From Mobilicoccus pelagius NBRC 104925 (GTDB lineage: Bacteria > Actinomycetota > Actinomycetes > Actinomycetales > Dermatophilaceae), in assembly GCF_000247995.1 (NCBI RefSeq), contig NZ_BAFE01000020.1, forward strand, positions 1 to 64,000: a stretch of DNA of 64,000 nucleotides. The letters are read 5' to 3'. Both the position numbers and the translations under genes were made by a program. Within the stretch, counting starts at the first letter, position 1. Every line of letters starts with the position of its first letter. Positions 55,677 through 64,000 of this stretch are shown in pieces. Under the pieces are notes generated by a model. The model saw nothing but the letters and a program-made list of their open reading frames with translations. It was not told where the DNA came from and ran no database searches.

Positions 55677-56825
55677 TCAGGACGGGTCGTCGAGTGGCAG
55701 CGTGGGCGCCATGGGGCCACCCGGCGCCTCGCCCGTGCCGGCAGGTGGCTCCAGCCCGAGGTGCTCCCACGTGCGGGTGGTCGCGACCCGACCACGCGGG
55801 GTGCGGATCATGTAGCCCTCGCGGACGAGGTACGGCTCGGCGACGGTCTCGACGGTGTCGGGCTCCTCCCCCACGGCGACCGCGAGCGTCGAGAGTCCGA
55901 CCGGCCCGCCCGCGAACCGGCGACACAGCGCCTCGAGGACTCCCCGGTCGAGGCGGTCCAGGCCCGAGGCGTCGACGTCGAAGAGCGCGAGTGCGGCCTC
56001 TGCGGCGGCGAGGTCGACGACGTGGGAGCCGTGGACCTGTGCCCAGTCGCGCACCCGACGCAGCAACCGGTTCGCGATGCGCGGCGTGCCGCGGGAGCGT
56101 CGGGCGATCTCGTGGACGCCGTGGTCGTCGGCTTCGATCTCGAGGAGGGTCGCCGAGCGGCGGATGATCGCCTCGAGGTCGCCGGTGTCGTAGAAGTCGA
56201 GGTGGCCGGTGAACCCGAACCGGTCACGCAGCGGCGCGGGCAGCAGACCTGCGCGGGTCGTCGCGCCGACGACGGTGAACGGTGGGAGCTCGAGCGGGAT
56301 CGCCGTGGCCCCCGGCCCCTTGCCGACGACGATGTCGACGCGGAAATCCTCCATCGCGAGGTAGAGCATCTCCTCGGCGGCCCGGCTCATGCGGTGGATC
56401 TCGTCGAGGAACAGCACCTCCCCCTCGGTGAGGGAGGACAGGATCGAGGCGAGGTCGCCGGCGTGCTGGATCGCGGGGCCGCTCGTCACGCGGATCGGCG
56501 CCTCGAGCTCGGCGGCGGTGATCATCGCGAGGGTCGTCTTGCCGAGCCCGGGCGGGCCGGAGAGGAGGATGTGGTCCGGCGGGGCGCCGCGGCGACGCGC
56601 CGCCTCGAGGACGAGGGCGAGCTGCTCCCGGACGCGGGGCTGGCCGGGGAAGTCCTCGAGCCGACGGGGGCGCAGCGCGGCCTCGACGCGGCCCTCGTCA
56701 CCCTCGACGGCCGCCGGGTCGACGATGCGGGCATTCGCGTCGAACGACCCGTCGGACTCCCGATCGATCGCCGCGTCGCCGTAGGGGTCGCCGGGGTACG
56801 CGTTGCCGGGGTACGCATCGGTCAT
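55677..56825 (-). CDS. ruvB: Holliday junction branch migration helicase RuvB
   Basis: This 382-residue AAA+ motor has [20 protein letters not shown], Walker [19 protein letters not shown], Walker [10 protein letters not shown], sensor [20 protein letters not shown] and the C-terminal winged helix ending [19 protein letters not shown]. It drives branch migration with RuvA. A polar N-terminal tail with [14 protein letters not shown] is present. ATG 56825 overlaps the ruvA stop (ATGA). Confidence 0.97.
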   Translation of the reverse strand: MTDAYPGNAYPGDPYGDAAIDRESDGSFDANARIVDPAAVEGDEGRVEAALRPRRLEDFPGQPRVREQLALVLEAARRRGAPPDHILLSGPPGLGKTTLAMITAAELEAPIRVTSGPAIQHAGDLASILSSLTEGEVLFLDEIHRMSRAAEEMLYLAMEDFRVDIVVGKGPGATAIPLELPPFTVVGATTRAGLLPAPLRDRFGFTGHLDFYDTGDLEAIIRRSATLLEIEADDHGVHEIARRSRGTPRIANRLLRRVRDWAQVHGSHVVDLAAAEAALALFDVDASGLDRLDRGVLEALCRRFAGGPVGLSTLAVAVGEEPDTVETVAEPYLVREGYMIRTPRGRVATTRTWEHLGLEPPAGTGEAPGGPMAPTLPLDDPS

Positions 56826-57427
56826 CGGCCGAGCTCCCGCAGCGCGGCCTTGAGGAGCGCGGGCACGCTCTGGTCCTCGCCCTCGCGGGCGACGACGGCC
56901 TCGATGGCGGACTCGGCCTGCTTGGCGCTCCAGCCGAGCCCGACGAGCGCCTCGCGCACCGGCTCGCGGCGCACGGACTCCGGCTCCGGGGCGGGCGCGG
57001 CGGCGCCGGAGGCGCCGACGGCTTCGGGTTCGGCGATCTTGTCGCGCAGTTCGAGGACGAGCCGCTCGGCGCCCTTCTTGCCGATGCCCGGCACCTTCGT
57101 GAGCGTGCGCACGTCCCCGGAGGCGACGGCGAGTCGCAGCGTCGCCGGGTCGAGCACGGCGAGCATCGCGAGCGCGAGGCGCGGGCCGACGCCGGAGACG
57201 GTCTGGACGATTTCGAAGAGGTCGCGTTCGTCGGCGCCGGCGAAGCCGAAGAGCGTGAGGGAGTCCTCGCGCACGACGAGGGACGTCGAGAGCTGCGTCT
57301 CGTGTCCGCGGTGGGCGGCGGCCGCCGTCGACGGGGTCGTGTGGACGGTGAGGCCGACGCCGCCGACCTCGACGACGAGTCGGTCGAGGCCGACGTGACG
57401 CACGGTGCCGGTGAGGGTGCTGATCAT
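56822..57427 (-). CDS. ruvA: Holliday junction-binding protein RuvA
   Basis: This 201-residue protein starts [20 protein letters not shown] (domain I). It has two helix-hairpin-helix motifs ([20 protein letters not shown] and [20 protein letters not shown]) and a C-terminal RuvB-binding domain ending [14 protein letters not shown]. It tetramerises on Holliday junctions. ATG 57427 overlaps the ruvC stop, so ruvC, ruvA and ruvB form a coupled operon. Confidence 0.97.
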   Translation of the reverse strand: MISTLTGTVRHVGLDRLVVEVGGVGLTVHTTPSTAAAAHRGHETQLSTSLVVREDSLTLFGFAGADERDLFEIVQTVSGVGPRLALAMLAVLDPATLRLAVASGDVRTLTKVPGIGKKGAERLVLELRDKIAEPEAVGASGAAAPAPEPESVRREPVREALVGLGWSAKQAESAIEAVVAREGEDQSVPALLKAALRELGR

Positions 57428-58020
57428 CGACTTCCTCCGGGGACGCGGCGGGCGGGGGCGCGTCGTGCCTGACGCTGGGCCTCCTGCAGACGGGTGGGCG
57501 GGCGGGCGGCACCGGCCGCGGCGGCGGCGTCGGCGATGCGCGACTGGGCGCTCCCCCGCCAGTGGTGACAGACGGCGAGGGCGAGGGCGTCGGCGGCGTC
57601 CGCGGGCCTCGGCGCCTCGGTGAGGCGGAGGATGCGGGTGATCATCGCGGTGACCTGCGCCTTGTCGGCGCGGCCGTTACCGGTGACGGCCGCCTTGACC
57701 TCACTCGGGGTGTGGAGCGCGAGCGGCAGCCCCCGGCGCGCGGCGGCGAGCATCGGGATCGCGCTCGCCTGAGCGGTGCCCATGATCGTGCTCACGTCGC
57801 CCCGGGCGAAGACCCGCTCCACGGCGATCGCATCGGGGGAGAACCGTTCGACCCACTGCTCGAGCTCGGTCTGGAGCGCGAGGAGGCGCTGGTGCACGGC
57901 GTCGCTCGTGGACGTGCGCACGACGCCGACGGCGACCATGCGCAGCGGTGCACCGAGCCCCCCGTCGACGACACCGAGACCACACCGGGTGAGACCGGGG
58001 TCGACGCCCAACACCCGCAC
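57424..58020 (-). CDS. ruvC: Holliday junction resolvase RuvC
   Basis: This 198-residue nuclease has [18 protein letters not shown] with the first catalytic Asp, [15 protein letters not shown] with a Glu, and [17 protein letters not shown] with the last Asp pair. It cuts Holliday junctions symmetrically. An Arg/Ala-rich tail of about 35 residues follows. GTG 58020 has GAAGGGGTGG upstream. It is the first gene of ruvCAB and follows the yebC terminator. Confidence 0.96.
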   Translation of the reverse strand: MRVLGVDPGLTRCGLGVVDGGLGAPLRMVAVGVVRTSTSDAVHQRLLALQTELEQWVERFSPDAIAVERVFARGDVSTIMGTAQASAIPMLAAARRGLPLALHTPSEVKAAVTGNGRADKAQVTAMITRILRLTEAPRPADAADALALAVCHHWRGSAQSRIADAAAAAGAARPPTRLQEAQRQARRAPARRVPGGSR

Positions 58021-58120
58021 GAGGCCACCCCTTCGCTGGACAACTGTTCGATCGACACTGTACGGGGTGTCGCCGTGCCGGCGGAGCACCGCCGCGCCCG
58101 GGTCGCTCCCGCCTGGGACG

Positions 58121-58158
58121 CGGAACGGGCGGCCCCGTCGAGGGAACCGCCCGTTCCG
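58121..58158 (-). terminator. Hairpin terminator after yebC
   Basis: CGGAACGGGCGG (58121-58132) pairs perfectly with CCGCCCGTTCCG (58147-58158). A second small hairpin (GCGCGGT-GAC-ACCGCGC) lies between it and the yebC stop. Confidence 0.8.
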
Positions 58159-58186
58159 AGGCCGCGCGGTGACACCGCGCGCAGGA

Positions 58187-58957
58187 TCACTCCTCGTCGT
58201 CGAGCTGCGCGGCGACCTCGTCGGAGACGTCGCCGTTGACGTAGACGTTCTGGACGTCGTCGCTGTCCTCGAGGGCGTCGACGACACGCATCATCTTGCG
58301 GGCGCCCTCGACGTCGAGCGGCACCTGGAGGTTGGGGACGAACTCGGCCTCGGCCGAGTCGTAGTCGATGCCCGCCTCCTGCAGCGCGGTGCGGACGGCG
58401 ACGAAGTCGCTCGCCTCGGAGATGATGCGGAAGCTGTCGCCGTAGTCCTCGACCTCGTCGGCGCCGGCGTCGAGGACGACCTCGAGGAGGGAGTCCTCGG
58501 TGATCTCCCCGTCCTTCTGCTCCTTGGGCACGACGACGACGCCCTTGCGGGCGAAGTTGTAGGCGACGCTGCCCGGGTCGGCGAGGGAACCGCCGTTGCG
58601 GGTGAGGGCGACACGCACCTCGGTGGCCGCACGGTTGCGGTTGTCGGTGAGGCACTCGATGAGGACCGCGACACCGCCGGGGGCGTAGCCCTCGTACATG
58701 ATCGTCTGCCAGTCGGCCCCGCCGGCCTCGGCACCGGAGCCGCGCTTGACGGCGCGGTCGATGTTGTCGTTGGGGACTGAGGACTTCTTCGCCTTCTGGA
58801 TGGCGTCGTACAGGGTGGGGTTGCCCGCCGGGTCACCGCCACCGGTGCGGGCCGCCACCTCGATGTTCTTGATGAGCTTGGCGAACAGCTTGCCGCGCTT
58901 GGCGTCGATCGCCGCCTTCTTGTGCTTGGTCGTCGCCCATTTGGAGTGACCGCTCAT
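58187..58957 (-). CDS. yebC: YebC/PmpR-family regulator
   Basis: This 256-residue protein starts [40 protein letters not shown], the family's hallmark N-terminus. The middle has [14 protein letters not shown] and [20 protein letters not shown], and the C-terminus is acidic. Relatives act as transcription factors or in translation of difficult peptides. GGAG precedes ATG 58957. Position before ruvC is conserved. Confidence 0.96.
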   Translation of the reverse strand: MSGHSKWATTKHKKAAIDAKRGKLFAKLIKNIEVAARTGGGDPAGNPTLYDAIQKAKKSSVPNDNIDRAVKRGSGAEAGGADWQTIMYEGYAPGGVAVLIECLTDNRNRAATEVRVALTRNGGSLADPGSVAYNFARKGVVVVPKEQKDGEITEDSLLEVVLDAGADEVEDYGDSFRIISEASDFVAVRTALQEAGIDYDSAEAEFVPNLQVPLDVEGARKMMRVVDALEDSDDVQNVYVNGDVSDEVAAQLDDEE

Positions 58958-59067
58958 CGTGCATCTCCTGCCTTGCCGTGAAAAACCTTCGTGAATCCTA
59001 CGGGGCGGTCGTCGCCGGGGGGAAACCGCCGTGGCCGCAGGCCGCGCTGGTGGCCCTCGGGCCGGTG

Positions 59068-59754
59068 TCACGCGTCGTCGCGTGCCTGCCGGACCATCCG
59101 CACGAACAGCGCGTGGATGCGCGGGTCGCCGGTGACCTCGGGGTGGAACGACGTCGCGAGGAGGTGGTCCTGCCGGACGGCGACGGGGCGGGACACGCCG
59201 TCGACCTCGACGGAGGCGAGCACCTCGACGTCGTCGCCGACCTCCTCGACCCAGGGGGCACGGATGAACACCGCCCGCATCGGCTCGTGGTCGCCGCCGA
59301 GGACGTCGGCGAGGTCGAGGTCCGCCTCGAAGGAGTCGACCTGTCGACCGAAGGCGTTGCGGCGCACGAGCATGTCGAGACCGCCGAGGGTCTGTTGACC
59401 GGCATGGGCCTCGACGAGTCGGTCGGCGAGGAGGATCATCCCCGCGCAGGAACCGTAGGCGGGCATGCCCGCGGCGAGGCGTTCCTGCAGCGGCTCGGCG
59501 AGGTGGAACGCCCGCAGCAGCCGGTCGATCGTCGTCGACTCCCCGCCGGGCAGCACGAGGCCGTCGACCTGCACGAGTTCGGCGGGTCGACGCACGGGCA
59601 GGGCGTGGACGCCGCATGCGCGGAGGGTGTCGAGGTGTTCACGCACGTCGCCCTGCACGGCGAGGACGCCGATGCTCACGGACGGGCGGGTGGCCGAGGA
59701 GGCGTCGGGTCCCGTCTCGAGGGTCACTTCGGGGACGGCGGTGGGAGTGGTCAC
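59068..59754 (-). CDS. pdxT: PLP synthase glutaminase subunit PdxT
   Basis: This 228-residue class I glutaminase has [30 protein letters not shown], the nucleophile Cys in [11 protein letters not shown] and the His/Glu pair in [12 protein letters not shown]. It feeds ammonia to PdxS for pyridoxal phosphate synthesis. About 28 residues ([20 protein letters not shown]...) precede the normal start. GTG 59754 has TACGAT 7 bases upstream and no ribosome site, so a leaderless start is likely. Confidence 0.94.
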   Translation of the reverse strand: MTTPTAVPEVTLETGPDASSATRPSVSIGVLAVQGDVREHLDTLRACGVHALPVRRPAELVQVDGLVLPGGESTTIDRLLRAFHLAEPLQERLAAGMPAYGSCAGMILLADRLVEAHAGQQTLGGLDMLVRRNAFGRQVDSFEADLDLADVLGGDHEPMRAVFIRAPWVEEVGDDVEVLASVEVDGVSRPVAVRQDHLLATSFHPEVTGDPRIHALFVRMVRQARDDA

Positions 59755-59761
59755 GGCGCCG

Positions 59762-59767
59762 ATCGTA
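59762..59767 (-). promoter_or_regulatory. Probable -10 box for a leaderless pdxT mRNA
   Basis: TACGAT is followed by 7 bases and then GTG 59754. Confidence 0.5.
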
Positions 59768-59813
59768 GGCACCCCTCCCCCGCCCGCACGAACCCGTGCA
59801 CGCCGCGATGCCC

Positions 59814-59866
59814 GGTCGCCCCGGTCAGCCCCGGTCAGCCCCGGTCGCCCCGGTCGCCCCGGTCGG
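59814..59866. repeat. Mixed 9/10-bp tandem repeat at the DUF5703 3' end
   Basis: GGTCGCCCC units (9 bp; at 59814, 59843 and 59852) alternate with GGTCAGCCCC units (10 bp; at 59823 and 59833). In the gene's reading direction the 9-bp unit encodes Asp-Arg-Gly; the 10-bp unit adds one base that makes TGA, the stop at 59835-59837. Confidence 0.85.
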
Positions 59867-60188
59867 TCGAGTCGTCCACGTGACGGACGAGCAGGTACTC
59901 GCGGGAGCCGGAGACGCTCACGACGTCCGCGTCGGCGTCCTGGAGCTCCGCGACGACCCACGGGTGCTGCTCGTGGACGACGGGGTGCTCGCGGACGACC
60001 TGCCAGCCGTCGTCGCCCATCTCGTTGAGGGCGCTCATCGGCGAGTTGACCTCACCGATCTGCAGGGTGTGCCCGGCGCGGGTCGTCACGCGACGGAAGT
60101 ACGTCGGGCCGGTGCGGCGGTGCGCGATCCCGACGATCATCTCCTGGTACTGGTAGCGGTCACGGGCGCGGGGGGCGTTGTCGGTCAT
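59835..60188 (-). CDS. DUF5703-type protein
   Basis: This 117-residue protein starts [20 protein letters not shown], with [20 protein letters not shown] and [20 protein letters not shown], a small beta-rich fold seen only in actinobacteria (DUF5703). Its function is unknown. The C-terminus [13 protein letters not shown] is encoded by a tandem repeat, and the stop codon arises from a unit one base longer. It lies between pdxS and pdxT on the same strand. ATG 60188 has GGGCGGGT directly before it. Confidence 0.82.
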   Translation of the reverse strand: MTDNAPRARDRYQYQEMIVGIAHRRTGPTYFRRVTTRAGHTLQIGEVNSPMSALNEMGDDGWQVVREHPVVHEQHPWVVAELQDADADVVSVSGSREYLLVRHVDDSTDRGDRGDRG

Positions 60189-60332
60189 ACCCGCCCATCG
60201 GCACGGAATGCCCCGGACAGCAGTCTCCCGCGGTACCGATCCCTCACGAGGAGGCGACGGTGCCACGGGAGATCACCGCGAGGGGCCGCGCGGATCACCG
60301 CACGGACGGGTCGGACGGAACGAGGACCCTCG

Positions 60333-61274
60333 TCACCACCCGCGCTCGGCGAGTCGGTGCGGGACGGGGATGTCGTCGACGTTGATGCCGACCATCGCCT
60401 CGCCGAGCCCACGCGAGACGTCGGCGATCGTGTCGGGGTCGTCGAAGAAGGTCGTCGCCTTGACGATGGCGGCGGCGCGCTCCGCGGGGTTGCCGGACTT
60501 GAAGATGCCCGACCCGACGAAGACGCCCTCGGCACCGAGCTGGCGCATCATCGCCGCATCCGCCGGGGTGGCGATGCCGCCCGCGGTGAAGAGGACGACG
60601 GGCAGCTTGCCGGCCTCGGCGACCTCGCGGACGAGCTCGTAGGGGGCCTGCAGCTCCTTGGCCGCGACGTAGAGCTCGTCGGGCTCCATCGCGCGCAGCC
60701 GGTTGATCTGCGAGCGGATCTTGCGCATGTGCGTCGTCGCGTTGGAGACGTCGCCCGTGCCGGCCTCACCCTTGGAGCGGATCATCGCCGCGCCCTCGTT
60801 GATGCGACGCAACGCCTCGCCGAGGTTCGTCGCCCCGCAGACGAACGGCACCGTGAACTGCCACTTGTCGATGTGGTTGTCGTAATCGGCCGGGGTGAGG
60901 ACCTCGGACTCGTCGATGTAGTCGACACCGAGGCTCTGGAGGACCTGCGCCTCGACGAAGTGACCGATGCGGGCCTTCGCCATGACGGGGATCGAGACGG
61001 CCTCGATGATGCCGTCGATCATGTCGGGGTCGCTCATGCGGGAGACGCCCCCCTGGGCGCGGATGTCGGCGGGGACCCGCTCGAGGGCCATGACCGCGAC
61101 GGCCCCGGCGTCCTCGGCGATCTTGGCCTGCTCGGGGGTGACGACGTCCATGATGACGCCGCCCTTGAGCATCTCGGCCATGCCCCGCTTGACCCGGGCG
61201 GTGCCCGTCGTCGCGCCGGGGGTGGAGCTGTCGGGGGTGGTGGGGGCGTCGTCGCGCCGGTCGGCAGTCGTCAC
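60333..61274 (-). CDS. pdxS: PLP synthase subunit PdxS
   Basis: This 313-residue TIM-barrel enzyme has [40 protein letters not shown] and [15 protein letters not shown] with the active-site Lys region. [20 protein letters not shown] binds phosphate. It makes PLP from ribose 5-phosphate, glyceraldehyde 3-phosphate and ammonia from PdxT. GTG 61274 follows a weak GAGACGAGA. The product is full length. Confidence 0.97.
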   Translation of the reverse strand: MTTADRRDDAPTTPDSSTPGATTGTARVKRGMAEMLKGGVIMDVVTPEQAKIAEDAGAVAVMALERVPADIRAQGGVSRMSDPDMIDGIIEAVSIPVMAKARIGHFVEAQVLQSLGVDYIDESEVLTPADYDNHIDKWQFTVPFVCGATNLGEALRRINEGAAMIRSKGEAGTGDVSNATTHMRKIRSQINRLRAMEPDELYVAAKELQAPYELVREVAEAGKLPVVLFTAGGIATPADAAMMRQLGAEGVFVGSGIFKSGNPAERAAAIVKATTFFDDPDTIADVSRGLGEAMVGINVDDIPVPHRLAERGW

Positions 61275-61349
61275 TCTCGTCTCACTTCGTCGTGGTGTTC
61301 GTGCGGAGCCCCAGGTGGGGACCGGGGTGCGGCACAGTCTACGGGCGGC

Positions 61350-61985
61350 TCACCGACGTTCCGTGGAGGCCGCGAACGCGGGGGCCGCCTGACGGTGCAC
61401 GGCCCACATGCGCTGCCCGACGGTGACGGCGCTCGCGACCGCGAGGATCGCGAGGACGACGGTGAGGACGACGTCCGGCCACCCGAACAGGCCGGTGAGG
61501 CCCGTCGCGACGAGGACGACGACGAGCCGGTCCGCGCGTTCGGCGATGCCGCCCTTGGCCTCGAACCCGAGGCCCTCGGCGCGGGCGCGGGCGTAGCTCA
61601 CCATGAATCCGAACACGAGGCATGCGAGCGCGAACCACGCCGTGAGGAGGCCGTCGTGGCGCCCGGCGAAGTAGAGGAGGAGACCACCGAAGACGGCGCC
61701 GTCGCCGAGCCGGTCGAGGGTGGAGTCGAGGAACGCCCCCCACGGGCTCGTGCGCCCCGAAAGGCGGGCCATCGTGCCGTCGAGGGTGTCGGAGAAGACG
61801 AAGAGGGTGATGACGAGCGTGCCGACGAAGAACTCGCCGCGGGGGTAGAAGAACAACGCCCCGGCGACGACACCGATCGTGCCGACGAAAGTGACGGCGT
61901 CCGGCCCGACCCCGATCTTGAGGAGTCCGGCGGCGACTGGGGTGAGGAGGCGGCGCACGAACGCCTGCGCGAATCGGCTCAGCAT
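61350..61985 (-). CDS. pgsA: CDP-alcohol phosphatidyltransferase (PIP synthase-like)
   Basis: This 211-residue membrane enzyme has about five helices. The CDP-alcohol motif is DTLDGTMARLSGRTSPWGAF followed by LDSTLDR, giving the full Asp and Gly pattern. The position next to pdxS and the start MLSRFAQAFVRRLLTPVAAG match actinobacterial phosphatidylinositol-phosphate synthase. The acyltransferase and PimA genes that often lie between the two are absent here. The exact alcohol substrate (inositol phosphate or glycerol phosphate) is inferred. Confidence 0.88.
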   Translation of the reverse strand: MLSRFAQAFVRRLLTPVAAGLLKIGVGPDAVTFVGTIGVVAGALFFYPRGEFFVGTLVITLFVFSDTLDGTMARLSGRTSPWGAFLDSTLDRLGDGAVFGGLLLYFAGRHDGLLTAWFALACLVFGFMVSYARARAEGLGFEAKGGIAERADRLVVVLVATGLTGLFGWPDVVLTVVLAILAVASAVTVGQRMWAVHRQAAPAFAASTERR

Positions 61986-62128
61986 GGTGGCGTCAGCCTA
62001 ACGGGTCGGCCCCCGCGGGCCGTGCGGACGACCCACCCCGGCCGTCCGACACCGTCCCGGCGCGGGGCGTGCGATCGCTCGTGACCAAGGTCCTCCCCAC
62101 CGCTCGCGTGACGGACGCACAGTGGGCT

Positions 62129-64000
62129 ATGGGCAGACAAGAGCACACCACCGGAACCCCCGTCGTCTCCTCCCCCGAGGCCCTGCGCAACGTCGTCCTC
62201 GTCGGTCCGAGCGGATCGGGCAAGACCCGCCTCTTCGACCATCTCGTCTCGACGACGACGCCCGGCCGTCGACCGCCCGCGCGTGACGGGAGCAGGTCGA
62301 CCACCCTCGAGGTGGCCTCGATCACGTACGGGGATCTCGTGGTGAACCTCGTCGACACCCCCGGTTACCCCGACTTCGTCGGCGAGCTGCGGGCCGGGCT
62401 CCGGGCGGCCGACGCCGCCATCTTCGTCATCTCCGCCGCCGACGGCGTCGACGCCGCGACCCGCACCCTGTGGCACGAGTGCAAGCAGGTGGGCGCCCCG
62501 CTCGCGGTCGTCCTCACCAAGCTCGACACCCCTTACGCCGACTTCGACTCCGCCGTCGTCGACTGTCAGGCCGCGTTCGGCGAGGGCGTCATGCCGCTCG
62601 GCGTACCCGTCATGGGCGAGAACAACAGCCTCGACGACATCGTCGACCTCGTCCTCGGCGAGGTCCACGACTACACGGGAGAGGCCCGCGTCGTCCGCCC
62701 GACGAGCGAGGAACACATCGGCTTCTTCGACACCTACCACGGGCCCCTCATGGAGGGGATCATCCAGGAGGCCGAGGACGACACCCTCCTCGACCGGTAC
62801 CTCGACGGCGAGGAGATCGGGTTCGAGGTCGTCGAGAAAGCCCTCCTCACGGCCGTCGCGCGAGGCTCGTTCCACCCCGTCGTGCCGGTGAGCGTCACCA
62901 CCGGCGCCGGCATCGACGTGCTCCTCCACCTCGTCGGGGCCGCCTTCCCGCCGCCCACGCGCGCCCACCGACCCGCCGTCTACACCGTCGCCGGTGCGGG
63001 GGCCCCCGAGCTCGTCGTCGACCCGTCGGCACCGCTCGTCGCCGAGGTCGTCCGAACGACGAACGACGCCTACGTCGGCCACGTCGCCCTCGTCCGCGTG
63101 TTCTCCGGCACGCTCGAGCCCGACGAGGTCGTCCACGTCTCCGGCCACCTCGCGAGCTTCACCGGCCGCGACGTCCCCGGACGCCCCAACCACGACGAGG
63201 AGGTCCGCGTCGGACCGCTCGCCTCCCCCCTCGGCGAGGAGCTCCGCCCCAAGGACAAGGCGATCGCGGGGGAGCTGTGCGTCGTGCAGAAGCTGCCCGG
63301 CGCGAGCACCTCGGACACGTTGAGCGCGAAGGACTCCCCCGTCGTCGTCGCCCCGTGGGCGATGCCCGAGGCCCTCCTGCCCGCGGCCATCCGTGCGGCC
63401 AGCCGCGCCGACGAGGACAAGCTCCCCGGCGCGCTCCAGCGCCTCGCCGGCTCGGACCCGGCGCTCCGCGTCGAGCACAACGCCGAGACGGGCCAGGTCG
63501 TCATCTGGACGATGGGTCAGACCCACCTCGACCTCGTCCTCGGTCGCCTCGCCGACGAACTCAACGTCGCCGTCGAGACCACCCCCGTGCGCATCGCCCT
63601 GCGGGAGACGTTCGTCGGCAAGGCCACCGCCAAGGGCCGTCACGTCAAGCAGTCGGGCGGCCACGGCCAGTACGCGATCTGCGACATCGACGTCGAGCCC
63701 CTCGAACGCGGCGCCGGCTTCGAGTTCGTCGACAAGGTCGTCGGCGGTGCCGTGCCGCGGCAGTTCGTCCCGAGCATCGAGAAGGGCGTCCGCGCCCAGC
63801 TCGAGAAGGGCGTCGTCGCGGGCTACCCCATGGTCGACGTACGCGTGACGCTCTTCGACGGCAAGGCCCACTCGGTCGATTCCTCCGACGCGGCGTTCCA
63901 GCTCGCCGGCGCGCTCGCCCTCAAGGAGGCCGCGACCCAGCCCGGTGTCACCGCACTCCTCGAGCCCGTCGACCTCCTCACGGTCACCGTGCCCGACGAG
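62129..64000 (+). CDS. EF-G-like GTPase (EF-G2), cut by the window edge
   Basis: 624 codons are visible and the frame is still open at 64000; the family has about 700. The G1 loop is NVVLVGPSGSGKTRLFDHL rather than the AHVDHGKTT of true EF-G. G3 is NLVDTPGYPDFVGE, and the G4 motif reads LTKLDTP where EF-G has NKMD. Domains II, III and IV (QSGGHGQYAICDIDVEPLER) follow. This is the EF-G2/FusA2-like branch of actinobacteria, whose cell role is unclear. ATG 62129 was chosen; GTG 62108 is in frame and possible. Confidence 0.9.
   Translation, partial: MGRQEHTTGTPVVSSPEALRNVVLVGPSGSGKTRLFDHLVSTTTPGRRPPARDGSRSTTLEVASITYGDLVVNLVDTPGYPDFVGELRAGLRAADAAIFVISAADGVDAATRTLWHECKQVGAPLAVVLTKLDTPYADFDSAVVDCQAAFGEGVMPLGVPVMGENNSLDDIVDLVLGEVHDYTGEARVVRPTSEEHIGFFDTYHGPLMEGIIQEAEDDTLLDRYLDGEEIGFEVVEKALLTAVARGSFHPVVPVSVTTGAGIDVLLHLVGAAFPPPTRAHRPAVYTVAGAGAPELVVDPSAPLVAEVVRTTNDAYVGHVALVRVFSGTLEPDEVVHVSGHLASFTGRDVPGRPNHDEEVRVGPLASPLGEELRPKDKAIAGELCVVQKLPGASTSDTLSAKDSPVVVAPWAMPEALLPAAIRAASRADEDKLPGALQRLAGSDPALRVEHNAETGQVVIWTMGQTHLDLVLGRLADELNVAVETTPVRIALRETFVGKATAKGRHVKQSGGHGQYAICDIDVEPLERGAGFEFVDKVVGGAVPRQFVPSIEKGVRAQLEKGVVAGYPMVDVRVTLFDGKAHSVDSSDAAFQLAGALALKEAATQPGVTALLEPVDLLTVTVPDE

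Overview
The window is very GC-rich DNA whose genes, gene order and start-codon use (many GTG starts) point to an actinomycete, probably of the order Micrococcales. The best evidence is gene order: gcvH-garA-ftsR-DUF151-MerR-gcvP, DUF881-sbp-DUF881, xerD-parA-scpA-scpB-rluB-tyrA-cmk-der, and pgsA-pdxS-pdxT-yebC-ruvCAB-secDF-apt-rel are all classic actinobacterial blocks. The genus cannot be fixed from the sequence alone.

Layout. 1-1.5 kb is decayed DNA: a frameshifted reading frame, a possible small gene, and the remains of a yefM-yoeB toxin-antitoxin pair whose toxin has one in-frame stop. 1.6-7.7 kb holds an APC-type permease, a large fused heterodimer-type ABC exporter and a methyltransferase. 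7.8-8.8 kb is a second decayed patch (a truncated DyP peroxidase and a broken membrane protein). 8.85-12.4 kb carries an alpha/beta hydrolase, a lone serine resolvase flanked by repeats, a DUF952-Nudix fusion and small unknowns. 12.6-16.0 kb is a complete succinate dehydrogenase operon. 16-23 kb contains an atypical SDR protein, PspC, DUF5709, OsmC, a CDF metal transporter and a secreted amidase with FG-GAP-like repeats.

23-34.7 kb covers central metabolism and the division/envelope regulators: PPi-dependent phosphofructokinase, a glutamate-cysteine-ligase-like enzyme, glycine decarboxylase P-protein behind a glycine riboswitch, two MerR regulators, DUF151, GarA, GcvH and the DUF881/small-basic-protein cluster. 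A tRNA-Pro(GGG) follows. 35-44 kb is the chromosome segregation and recombination block (der, cmk, tyrA, rluB, scpB, scpA, parA, xerD). 44.7-62 kb holds hisS, a metallo-hydrolase, a DUF349 protein, rel, apt, secF, secD, ruvB, ruvA, ruvC, yebC, pdxT, DUF5703, pdxS and a CDP-alcohol phosphatidyltransferase. The window ends inside a divergent EF-G-like GTPase.

How it works together: most minus-strand genes from 61 kb down to 30 kb are tightly packed, with ATGA/GTGA stop-start overlaps (secD-secF, ruvC-ruvA-ruvB, scpA-scpB-rluB-tyrA, DUF881-sbp-DUF881), so they are probably co-translated. At least eight genes have a TANNNT-like -10 box only 6-7 bases before the start codon, which suggests leaderless mRNAs. 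I saw no CRISPR array, insertion sequence, prophage or recognisable new defence system. The most unusual items are the short leader frame coupled to secD where yajC is expected, the SDR-like protein without its catalytic tyrosine, the resolvase with flanking repeats, and the decayed toxin-antitoxin and peroxidase loci.
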